Source: JAENVU01 sp046598395
GTDB taxonomy: Bacteria > Actinomycetota > Acidimicrobiia > IMCC26256 > JAENVU01
NCBI GenBank assembly: GCA_046598395.1
Contig: JBKJIQ010000001.1
Coordinates: 1 to 64,000 of the forward strand
Direction: 5' to 3'
DNA: 64,000 bases
In this document: piece after piece, positions 15,680 through 22,484 of the stretch
How the letters are laid out: the number at the start of each line of letters is the position of its first letter
How positions within the stretch are numbered: position 1 is the stretch's first letter
Program-made: the position numbers and the translations under genes
The notes under the pieces: generated by a model
Database searches by the model: none
What the model was told of the DNA's origin: nothing
What the model saw: only the letters and a program-made list of their open reading frames with translations

Positions 15680-16216
15680 ATGCCAGATGCACGCGCTGAG
15701 ACTGAGTCCGCGGTGGCGCCGGTTCGTGGCAGGGACGACGGTGCGAGCGGTCCCGTGTTAGTCCTTCGGCCGCGCCTGGTGATCCGTCTCGCGAGCCCAG
15801 TATTGGTCGCGGTCGGCGTGCTGGGCGCGGCGGCCGGGTTCCTCGCCGCCGCGGTCCTGGTGCCGGCGGGAGTGGCGCTCAGCCTCACGTGGATTCCTCG
15901 GATCGAGGTGGACGCGAGCGAACTCCGGATCCGAGGGTTGCGCACGAAGATGGTGATTCCGCTGATGGACATTGAGGAATGTGAGTTGCGGCGGGTCCCG
16001 TTCGGCCGGCCGCGTCCTGCCCGTCGCAGCTATCGCTTCGGGCGGTTTTGCTCGACGCCGATCCGGTTTCGGGTCATGCGCTCGGGGATCACGCTCACCC
16101 AGATCACCACGGTCTGGTGGGATAGTTGGCCCACCCTGGTCCGGTTTGTGTTGTCGATTCCGGGCATGGGATCGGACAGCCGCACCCGCGGCCGCCTCGA
16201 GCGCTACGGCGGCTGA
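15680..16216 (+). CDS. PH-like domain membrane protein
   Basis: 178 residues. Two membrane helices (VIRLASPVLVAVGVLGAAAG and FLAAAVLVPAGVALSLTWIP) are followed by a soluble part starting RIEVDASELRIRGLRTKMVI that resembles the bacterial PH-type domains found after membrane helices in many actinobacteria. The function is unknown. The gene is divergent from the SIMPL gene, whose start is 136 bases away. Confidence 0.7.
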   Translation: MPDARAETESAVAPVRGRDDGASGPVLVLRPRLVIRLASPVLVAVGVLGAAAGFLAAAVLVPAGVALSLTWIPRIEVDASELRIRGLRTKMVIPLMDIEECELRRVPFGRPRPARRSYRFGRFCSTPIRFRVMRSGITLTQITTVWWDSWPTLVRFVLSIPGMGSDSRTRGRLERYGG

Positions 16217-16264
16217 CGACCGGGCCTCGCCTTCGAACACCGGGTTCACCGGGTCCTTGGCGGA

Positions 16265-16282
16265 TTGAATGCGGACATTCAA
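16265..16282. promoter_or_regulatory. Palindrome upstream of the broken Rrf2 gene
   Basis: TTGAATG-CGGA-CATTCAA, a perfect 7-bp inverted repeat ending 10 bases before the ATG at 16293. Rrf2 regulators autoregulate through palindromes at this position, so this is a plausible operator. Confidence 0.6.
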
Positions 16283-16292
16283 TATCCGGACT

Positions 16293-16780
16293 ATGAAACT
16301 CTCCGATGGGATCGAGTGGGGGATCCACGTCACAACGTTGTTGGCGGTACTTCCATCGGAGGCGGCGCTGCCCGCGGCGCGGCTGGCCGAGTTCCACGGA
16401 GTGCCCGCCGCGTACCTCGCCAAGCATCTCCAGGCACTGAGCCGGGCCGGGATTCTCGAGTCGGTGCACGGTCCGGGTGGTGGTATCGCCTGGCGAAGGC
16501 GGCCACTCGTATTACCGTGCTCGATGTGGTGGAAGCGATCGACGGCACGGAGTCGGCGTTCCGCTGTACCGAAATCCGCCGCCGAGGTCCGGCCGCGTAG
16601 CCGGCAGCCGCTTATCTCGTGCCGTGCGGAGTCCACCGCGCGATGACGAATGCAGATGAGGCGTGGCGCACGTCGTTGCGCAGCGTCACCATCGCGGATC
16701 TCGTGCACACGGTGGCACGGGATGCATCACCCGCCGCGCTCGCGTCGGGAGCGGCATGGATCCAGGAGGTACTCGCGTGA
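16293..16780 (+). pseudogene. Rrf2 family transcriptional regulator, frameshift and internal stop
   Basis: The N-terminus MKLSDGIEWGIHVTTLLAVL and helix-turn-helix AARLAEFHGVPAAYLAKHLQ are typical Rrf2. At 16483-16485 one base is missing: GPGGG runs into IAWRRR, while the next frame gives YRLAKAATRITVLDVVEAID. That second frame is later interrupted by TAG at 16598-16600, after which it continues as YLVPCGVHRAMTNADEAWRT to a natural stop at 16778-16780. Restored, the protein would be about 160 residues with the usual wing and Cys-containing effector region (FRCTEI, LVPC). Two independent lesions make it a likely pseudogene. Its stop overlaps the GTG of the epimerase gene. Confidence 0.85.
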
Positions 16781-17706
16781 AGGTGTTTCTCACGGGTGGC
16801 ACCGGCGTGGTCGGTCGGCCGTTGGTGCCACTGTTAGTTGGAGCAGGTCACAAGGTGCGCGCGGTGTGTCGGCGTGATGACGCCGCAGAACAGCTGCGCA
16901 CCCACGGAGCCGAACCGGTGGCGGTCGACCTCTTCGATGCCCAAGCGGTGAAGCAGGCCGTGGTGGGAACCGATGCCGTCGTGCATCTCGCAACCAACAT
17001 CCCGACGCTCACCAAAGCCGGTCGACCCAAAGGTTGGGATACGCACAGTCGACTCCGCACGGAGGCGACGAAGCATCTGGTCGCCGCGGCGCTCGCCGCG
17101 GGAGCCCAACGGTTGGTGAAGGAGTCGGTCACGTTCATCTACCGCGACGGTGGCGATGCGTGGCTCACCGAGGATTCCCCGCGGTTCTCCGATCTCGGTC
17201 TCCTGGCCTCAACGATCGATGGAGAGCGGGAGGCGCTCACCTTTGCCGAAGCTGGTGGCAGCGCGATCGTGCTGCGATTCGGCTTGTTCTACGGGGGTGC
17301 CGGAAACCGCGGCACGGATGAAGCGCTGAAGCTCGCGCGGTTTCGCCGTTCGATGATCGCCGGGTCGAGTGACGCATACCTGTCGTCGATTCACTGCGCC
17401 GATGTCGCGACTGCAGTAGTCGCCGGGTTGCACGCCGAGACCGGCATCTACAACGTGACGGACCGAGATCCGATGCGGCGCGGCGAATACCTCACTGCGT
17501 TTGGCGATGCGTTTGGCGTCAAGGCGCCGAAGCCGACTCCGGCCGGACTCATTCGCTTGGGCGCGGGCGCGGCCACTGCGCATGGGCTCAGCGCGTCGCA
17601 GCGTGTCTCGAATGAGAAGTTCGTCGGGGCCACGGGGTGGTCGCCGAAGTACCCGAGTGCCCGTGAGGGGTGGGCAGCAGTCGCGGCCCACCAGAAGGAG
17701 CAGTGA
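16777..17706 (+). CDS. NAD(P)-dependent epimerase/dehydratase (extended SDR)
   Basis: 309 residues from a GTG (16777) with AGGAGG a few bases upstream. The Rossmann motif VFLTGGTGVVGRPLVPLL binds NAD(P); DAVVHLATNIP is the family's second signature. Where the catalytic Tyr-x-x-x-Lys should stand, the sequence near ERLVKESVTFIYRDGGDAW is atypical, so this may be an atypical SDR that reduces or isomerises an unknown sugar or small molecule. It follows the Rrf2 remnant (GTGA overlap), so it was probably the regulated partner. The next gene follows at once. Confidence 0.88.
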   Translation: MKVFLTGGTGVVGRPLVPLLVGAGHKVRAVCRRDDAAEQLRTHGAEPVAVDLFDAQAVKQAVVGTDAVVHLATNIPTLTKAGRPKGWDTHSRLRTEATKHLVAAALAAGAQRLVKESVTFIYRDGGDAWLTEDSPRFSDLGLLASTIDGEREALTFAEAGGSAIVLRFGLFYGGAGNRGTDEALKLARFRRSMIAGSSDAYLSSIHCADVATAVVAGLHAETGIYNVTDRDPMRRGEYLTAFGDAFGVKAPKPTPAGLIRLGAGAATAHGLSASQRVSNEKFVGATGWSPKYPSAREGWAAVAAHQKEQ

Positions 17707-17711
17707 CTGCG

Positions 17712-18155
17712 ATGCGAGACCGGATCCTGAGAATCGGGTTGGCGTACCTGACCATCGGTGTTGGGCTGGTCGGCTTTTGGGCCACCTTCGCGCCCCGATC
17801 GTTTTATACCGACTTCCCCGGCGGGGGCCGCCATTGGATCTCCGCCGACGGCCCCTACAACCAGCACCTCGTGCGCGACGTCGGCGAGCTCAACCTTGCC
17901 CTATTTATGGTATTGGCTGCCGCGTTGATCTCGTTGTCGGTGCCCCTGGTGCGGGCGGTGCTCGTGGCCGTGATCGTGAACGGGGTGCTGCACGTGATCT
18001 ACCACGCGCGGCATCTCGACATGTTCTCGAGCGGTGACGGTGCTGCGGTGATGGTGAGCTTGGGCCTCGCGCCGGTGGTGGCGGCAGCCCTGCTGGTGCT
18101 CACGAAGCCGTCGGCATCAGTGCCGACGGTGGACCCGGATGAGGGGTCGGCTTAG
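17712..18155 (+). CDS. Four-helix membrane protein of unknown function (DUF4345-like)
   Basis: 147 residues with about four hydrophobic segments (ILRIGLAYLTIGVGLVGFWA, ALFMVLAAALISLSVPLVRA and two more). The segment RSFYTDFPGGGRHWISADGP with NQHLVRDVGELNLAL is characteristic of small polytopic proteins related to DUF4345. The ATG at 17712 has AAGGAG 11 bases upstream; a GTG at 17703 that overlaps the previous stop is also possible. Likely in the same operon as the epimerase. Confidence 0.75.
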   Translation: MRDRILRIGLAYLTIGVGLVGFWATFAPRSFYTDFPGGGRHWISADGPYNQHLVRDVGELNLALFMVLAAALISLSVPLVRAVLVAVIVNGVLHVIYHARHLDMFSSGDGAAVMVSLGLAPVVAAALLVLTKPSASVPTVDPDEGSA

Positions 18156-18238
18156 CGGCGACCAACGTTGGGTCGCTTGCCGTGGTTGGCCTTGCAGCGG
18201 CGGGCCCGCAGCTTGCGCTTCTTGGTCTTCTTGCTCAC
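18152..18238 (-). CDS. 50S ribosomal protein bL37
   Basis: A 28-residue, very basic peptide beginning with a GTG and ending KANHGKRPNVGRR. ANHGKRP is the hallmark of bL37, the small actinobacterial large-subunit protein seen in Mycobacterium ribosome structures. An AGGAG lies six bases before the GTG (18238). The stop codon overlaps the stop of the convergent membrane protein gene. It falls below normal gene-caller length limits and would be missed by them. Confidence 0.9.
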   Translation of the reverse strand: MSKKTKKRKLRARRCKANHGKRPNVGRR

Positions 18239-18316
18239 GTGTGCTCCTCTGAACCGAAGCGGGAAGGGTAGTCGATACACCCTTCGGAACTCCTGCCCAG
18301 TGCGGTGGGAGGCCGA

Positions 18317-18721
18317 TCAGGCCGGTTGCAGCTCAGCTGGCCGGAGATCACGCCACGGCCATGCGGAGTTCGCCAGAAGCAGTTCGGGGTCGCCGGTCCA
18401 GAGCGTCGCCTGGTGTGCGATGGCGGTCGCCGCTGCGAAGGCATCGGCGAACGACATCGGGTGCGATGCCTTGATCCGTGAAGCTTCGATGATGCGCGAC
18501 TCGCTCGGAAGTTCCATGTCGATCGCATCGCGAAGATCTCGAACGGTGGAGGTGGCGGCATCCTCTCCGGCGCCGCGTCGCACTACATAAAAGACCTCAC
18601 TCAGGTTGATCCAACTCATGATGGGTCGTTCGGAGTCGAGCAGGTCTTGCACCGCTCGTGCGGCTGGTTGGTCGCCTTCGAGGAGGCGAATGACGACCCA
18701 CGAGTCAAGGACGACCCTCAC
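18317..18721 (-). CDS. PIN-domain toxin-like ribonuclease (VapC family)
   Basis: 134 residues. The PIN acidic motifs are visible: MRVVLDSWVVIRLLEGD (first Asp), NLSEVFYVV (Glu), MSFADAFAAATA (second Asp) and WTGDPELL (third acidic group). The first motif reads DSWVV where DTSVL is usual. VapC toxins cleave tRNA or rRNA. No complete antitoxin gene precedes it: the upstream frame ends SERAADRARER next to the start but has no recognisable start or DNA-binding domain, so the antitoxin may be lost or very short. Confidence 0.85.
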   Translation of the reverse strand: MRVVLDSWVVIRLLEGDQPAARAVQDLLDSERPIMSWINLSEVFYVVRRGAGEDAATSTVRDLRDAIDMELPSESRIIEASRIKASHPMSFADAFAAATAIAHQATLWTGDPELLLANSAWPWRDLRPAELQPA

Positions 18722-18769
18722 CGTTCCCGGGCCCGGTCGGCTGCACGCTCAGATTGGTCCCCACGCGGT

Positions 18770-18793
18770 GAGTCATACCTGAGGGTATGACTC
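18770..18793. promoter_or_regulatory. Perfect inverted repeat upstream of the PIN toxin
   Basis: GAGTCATACC (18770-18779) and GGTATGACTC (18784-18793) around TGAG, 49 bases upstream of the toxin start. It is well placed for a toxin-antitoxin operator, although no antitoxin gene is visible. Confidence 0.6.
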
Positions 18794-18937
18794 TGGGATC
18801 ACAAGAAGCATTCCAGGCGGCGCCGTGATGTGTCGATGGTCGAACCGTTGAGGGAACGCCTCTCGATCAGATGCCGCGGCCGTGGGCCGACGCCACTGCT
18901 GCGCACGCCCGGCGTGGGCGAAACGAGGGAGATACCG

Positions 18938-19108
18938 ATGGCGAAGTTCGAGGTTGGTGACAAGGTCATCGTCACCCAGGGTGACTTCAAGGGTGATCGC
19001 GGTGCGATCGTCGACAAGACGCTCTTCGGCGACGGCATTCGGGTCGCGCTCGAGAGCAACGGCAAGGAAATCAAGACCGAAGAAGGTCACGTCAGCCTCG
19101 CCGACTGA
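18938..19108 (+). CDS. Small KOW-motif protein
   Basis: 56 residues (MAKFEVGDKVIVTQGDFKGD...). The KOW-like segment is VGDKVIVTQGDFKGDRGAIV, of the SH3-barrel type found in NusG and L24 and in small RNA-binding proteins. A purine-rich GAGGGAG precedes the ATG. It stands alone between divergent and convergent neighbours. Role unknown; nucleic-acid or ribosome binding is inferred from the motif. Confidence 0.8.
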   Translation: MAKFEVGDKVIVTQGDFKGDRGAIVDKTLFGDGIRVALESNGKEIKTEEGHVSLAD

Positions 19109-19148
19109 CCGGTTCCGCGCGGCGCACCCGGAATCACTGTCAGCGCCG

Positions 19149-19937
19149 CTACCAGGTCATGCCGATCGTGGCGCGCATCGCCGCTTCGAACGCGGCGTCG
19201 TCGAGTTGAGAACGTGTCGCCAGGACCATCTCGGCATCCGCTCCCACTGGCACGCGCAATGGTGTGGCGGGGTCCTCGATGGCGTCGCCGATCGCGCGGG
19301 CCACGATTTCCGGGCCCGGCCGTCCGTTGGGTCCGGTCAGCATGCTGTCGGTACCGGTCCACTGCGTCCAAAGTTCGTCATAGGCCGCATCGCCGCGCAC
19401 GTCGTCGGTGTGTTTCATGCCCGGTGCGATGTAACCGGGCTCGATGATCACGGTACGAATCCCGAAGTGGCCGACCTCGTAATGCAGCGTCTCCGAGAAC
19501 GCCTCGAGCGCGTGCTTCGACGCCGCGTACGCACCTTCGAGCGGTGTGGCCACCCGGCCTTGGATGCTGGAGACGTTCACGATCACACCGGAGCCCCGAG
19601 TGCGCCACGCGGGGAGCACTGCTTGGATCACCCGCAGCGCGCCGATGGCGTTGGTCTCGAACACGCGACGAAGTTGATCGAGCGGGAAACCTTCGAGCGG
19701 TCCGGTGCCCACGAGCGCCGCATTGTTGACGATGGCATCGAGCTCGCCCACGGCATCGATGCACGCGGCCACCGATGCGTCGTCGGTGACATCGAGGGTG
19801 TGGAGCCGGGCGCCGTTGATGTCGTCGAGAATCTTCGGGTCACGTGCGGTCGCCACAACATCGTGGCCCCTGGTGACGAGCTCGACCACGGTGGCTCGAC
19901 CGATGGCGCGGCCGGCTCCGGTGATGAGGATGCGCAT
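19149..19937 (-). CDS. Short-chain dehydrogenase/reductase (classical SDR)
   Basis: 262 residues from the ATG at 19937. The cofactor motif ITGAGRAIGRATVVEL departs slightly from TGxxxGIG; NNAALVG, the Ser in IVNVSSIQG and the catalytic YAASK (Tyr-x-x-x-Lys) are intact, and PGYIAPG follows. It would reduce a carbonyl or oxidise an alcohol with NAD(P); substrate unknown. A long hairpin (19964-20017) lies in its 5' region. Confidence 0.9.
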   Translation of the reverse strand: MRILITGAGRAIGRATVVELVTRGHDVVATARDPKILDDINGARLHTLDVTDDASVAACIDAVGELDAIVNNAALVGTGPLEGFPLDQLRRVFETNAIGALRVIQAVLPAWRTRGSGVIVNVSSIQGRVATPLEGAYAASKHALEAFSETLHYEVGHFGIRTVIIEPGYIAPGMKHTDDVRGDAAYDELWTQWTGTDSMLTGPNGRPGPEIVARAIGDAIEDPATPLRVPVGADAEMVLATRSQLDDAAFEAAMRATIGMTW

Positions 19938-19963
19938 GGGTCGCACCCTAGGACGCGCAATCC

Positions 19964-20017
19964 CCGTTCCTTGTCGCGAGCCCGTCGTCTCAGCAACGGT
20001 TTCGCGACAAGGAACGG
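19964..20017. repeat. Long inverted repeat between SDR and response regulator genes
   Basis: CCGTTCCTTGTCGCGA (19964-19979) pairs exactly with TCGCGACAAGGAACGG (20002-20017) around 22 bases. It resembles the other long intergenic hairpins of this window in size but not in sequence. Confidence 0.8.
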
Positions 20018-20130
20018 TTGGTGGGGCGCGCCAACCGGTGCCGGACCTCGTGGCCCGGCGCCCTGAACTTTCGGACGGGAACATTCGGGACACACCTGGC
20101 GAATGTGATGGCTTGGTCAAGTTGACCCAG

Positions 20131-20169
20131 GCCGCTCGACCCGGCCGCTCGACCCGGCCGCTCGACCAG
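20131..20169. repeat. Three tandem 13-base repeats upstream of the two-component operon
   Basis: GCCGCTCGACCCG occurs twice exactly and once with one change (20131-20143, 20144-20156, 20157-20169). Helically phased direct repeats in this position can be response-regulator sites, though 13-base spacing is not the usual 11. Confidence 0.7.
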
Positions 20170-20241
20170 GTGGCCAAGACCTCACAGGACCATCACGCGG
20201 GCATCGCAATCCGGTGGTGGAACGCATGGGAGCATCACCCC

Positions 20242-20919
20242 ATGGACAAGGGCACGATTGTGGTGATCGAGGATGAACCCAACATCGCGGATCTCGTCGA
20301 CCTGTACCTCAGCCGTGACGGATTCCGCGTGCTCAAATCCGCGACCGGCGAGGACGGGCTCGCCGCGATTCGGGATCACCGTCCGCGTCTGGTGGTCCTC
20401 GACGTCGGTCTTCCCGACATCGATGGGTTGGAGGTTTGCCGGCGCATTCGGGCGACCAGCGCGTTGCCGGTGATCTTTCTCACCGCCCGCGCGGATGAGA
20501 TCGACCGCGTCCTGGGACTCGAACTCGGCGCCGACGACTACCTCACCAAGCCGTTCGCGCCCGCGGAGTTGGTGGCGCGCGTGAAGGCGGTCTTGCGCCG
20601 TACGGATGGTCCGCAGACCGCGGAGGTCCTGCAGGCCGGACGCGTTGCGGTGGATGTGGGACGGCGTGAGATCCGCGTGCACGACGCGCCGGTTGACTTC
20701 ACGACCAAGGAGTTCGAGCTCCTGCGGTTCTTGGCTGAGCGTCCCGGTCTGGCGTTGAGTCGTCAGCAGATTCTTGATGCCGTGTGGGGCCACGACTGGT
20801 TCGGTGATGAGCGCACGGTCGACGTGCACATCGCGCAAGTGCGCAAGAAGCTCGACAACGAGTGTGTGATCTCCACGGTCCGGGGGCTTGGATACCGGCT
20901 CGAACCCGGCTCGCGATGA
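20242..20919 (+). CDS. OmpR/PhoB family response regulator
   Basis: 225 residues. The receiver domain has the acidic pocket (VVIEDEPNIAD), the phospho-acceptor Asp54 in VVLDVGLPDIDG, Thr in FLTARAD and Lys in DDYLTKPF. The C-terminal winged helix (TKEFELLRFLAERPGLALSR, ending RKKLDNECVISTVRGLGYRL) binds DNA. It is four bases overlapped with the following histidine kinase gene, forming a two-component system. The stimulus cannot be deduced. Confidence 0.95.
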   Translation: MDKGTIVVIEDEPNIADLVDLYLSRDGFRVLKSATGEDGLAAIRDHRPRLVVLDVGLPDIDGLEVCRRIRATSALPVIFLTARADEIDRVLGLELGADDYLTKPFAPAELVARVKAVLRRTDGPQTAEVLQAGRVAVDVGRREIRVHDAPVDFTTKEFELLRFLAERPGLALSRQQILDAVWGHDWFGDERTVDVHIAQVRKKLDNECVISTVRGLGYRLEPGSR

Positions 20920-22475
20920 AACAAACGCGCCGCCGGAGCTTGCGCGGGCGGCTCCTGGTCGCGATGGCCGGCATTGCAGTGGGCGTGGTGATTGTCACGG
21001 GGGTCACCACCGTCGCACTCGCGCGCACGAGTGCCGAGCGCACGGCGATCGCGAACCTGAAGGAGCAGGCGCCCGCAGTTCGTGAGCAACTCCTGCAACT
21101 CGCCCGGGTCCTCAGAAACCGAAATGACACCGGTCGGCCCTCGGTGGGGATCGGGCGATTGGTCACATCGGTGCTGCGGGTGACCGGCGGAACCCTGTTG
21201 ACCGTCCACCCCGACGGTTCCGTGACCGAGGGAGTGGCCGCGCTCGCGGAGACGAACGCCTTCGGTTCCGATGCGCCGGTCTCCACCCCCCGTGCGGCCT
21301 CTCGGGAGCGGTTGCGGGCGCGGTTACAGGCGCGCGCTTCGGGTGCGGGATCCGCCGTGGCCAACCAACTGCCGGCCGGACTCACCGTCGCGGACCTCGA
21401 TGCCGATCGGTTGCTGCGTGGCGAGCTCCAAACGGGGACCGTGAATAGGCGGGCGTTCGTGGCCCAGCCAATCCGGTCGGGCCCGCAGGGAACCCCGGTG
21501 CTCGTGCTGACCGAGAAGATCGACTCAGCCGCGATTGCACGCGCGCGCGGGTTCTTCCTGATCGGCGCGGCCCTTGCGCTCGTGGCCGCCGGGATCGTGT
21601 CATTCTTCTTGGCGCGCCGGCTCACCCGACCGCTCGCGGCAATGGGCGCGACCGCGGGCGCGATCGCGGGTGGAGACCTCGCGGCGCGCGTGGACCTCGG
21701 CCCCCATCCCGACGACGAACTGAGCGACCTCGCCCGAACCTTGAACGGCATGGCCATGCAGTTGGAGCACGCGCGCCACGGCGAGCGAGCATTTCTGCTG
21801 TCGGTCTCTCACGACCTGCGCACTCCGTTGACCTCGATTCGGGGCTACGCGGAGGCCCTGACCGATGGCACCATTCCCGCATCGGATGAGCAGCAACGCG
21901 CGGGTGCGGTGATCACTGCCGAAGCGAACCGCTTGGAACGGCTCGTGGCCGATCTTTTGGACCTCGCGCGTCTGGATGCGCGTCAGTTCTCGTTGTCGCC
22001 GCGTCCATTCGACGTGAACGCGACCGTCCGTACCGCGGTGGAAGCGTTCCTGCCCGCGGCGAATGAGCTCGGGATCGAACTGCGCATCGATGCTCCGGGC
22101 GCACGCTTGGCCACGGGCGACCCCGAACGGGTAGCGCAGATCATGGCCAACTTGGTGGAGAACGCGTTGAAGTACGCACGGACTCGTATTGATGTTCACG
22201 TGGCGGCCGCGGGCGTGACCGACATCGAGATTCGTGTTCTCGACGACGGCCCGGGCATTGATCCCACCGAAGTGCATCGCGTGTTCGAGCGCCTCTACGT
22301 GTCGCGTGCAGTCCCCGGGCGGAGCGTGGGCACCGGACTCGGACTCGCGATCGTGGGCGAGCTCGCGACGGCGATGGACGGAACCGCAACGGTCGACCCG
22401 CGCTCTGCCGCCGGGGCCGCGTTTACGGTGCGGCTTCCGGTCCTCGATCCGTCGGTCGGCGCCGATTTCTCGTAA
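20916..22475 (+). CDS. Sensor histidine kinase
   Basis: 519 residues. Two membrane segments (about residues 10-32 and 208-230) flank an extracytoplasmic sensor region of about 170 residues; a HAMP domain (RRLTRPLAAMGATAGAIAGG) follows. The phospho-acceptor His299 lies in SVSHDLRTPLTSIRGYAEAL, and the ATPase N, G1 and G2 boxes are NLVENALKYA, DDGPGI and GTGLGLAIV. It overlaps the regulator gene by ATGA. The sensor region has no recognised ligand motif. Confidence 0.95.
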   Translation: MKQTRRRSLRGRLLVAMAGIAVGVVIVTGVTTVALARTSAERTAIANLKEQAPAVREQLLQLARVLRNRNDTGRPSVGIGRLVTSVLRVTGGTLLTVHPDGSVTEGVAALAETNAFGSDAPVSTPRAASRERLRARLQARASGAGSAVANQLPAGLTVADLDADRLLRGELQTGTVNRRAFVAQPIRSGPQGTPVLVLTEKIDSAAIARARGFFLIGAALALVAAGIVSFFLARRLTRPLAAMGATAGAIAGGDLAARVDLGPHPDDELSDLARTLNGMAMQLEHARHGERAFLLSVSHDLRTPLTSIRGYAEALTDGTIPASDEQQRAGAVITAEANRLERLVADLLDLARLDARQFSLSPRPFDVNATVRTAVEAFLPAANELGIELRIDAPGARLATGDPERVAQIMANLVENALKYARTRIDVHVAAAGVTDIEIRVLDDGPGIDPTEVHRVFERLYVSRAVPGRSVGTGLGLAIVGELATAMDGTATVDPRSAAGAAFTVRLPVLDPSVGADFS

Positions 22476-22484
22476 GGAACCCTG

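Noticed and set aside
18722..18830. Antitoxin gene before the PIN toxin
   Set aside because: The frame ending SERAADRARER stops upstream without a start codon or DNA-binding domain.
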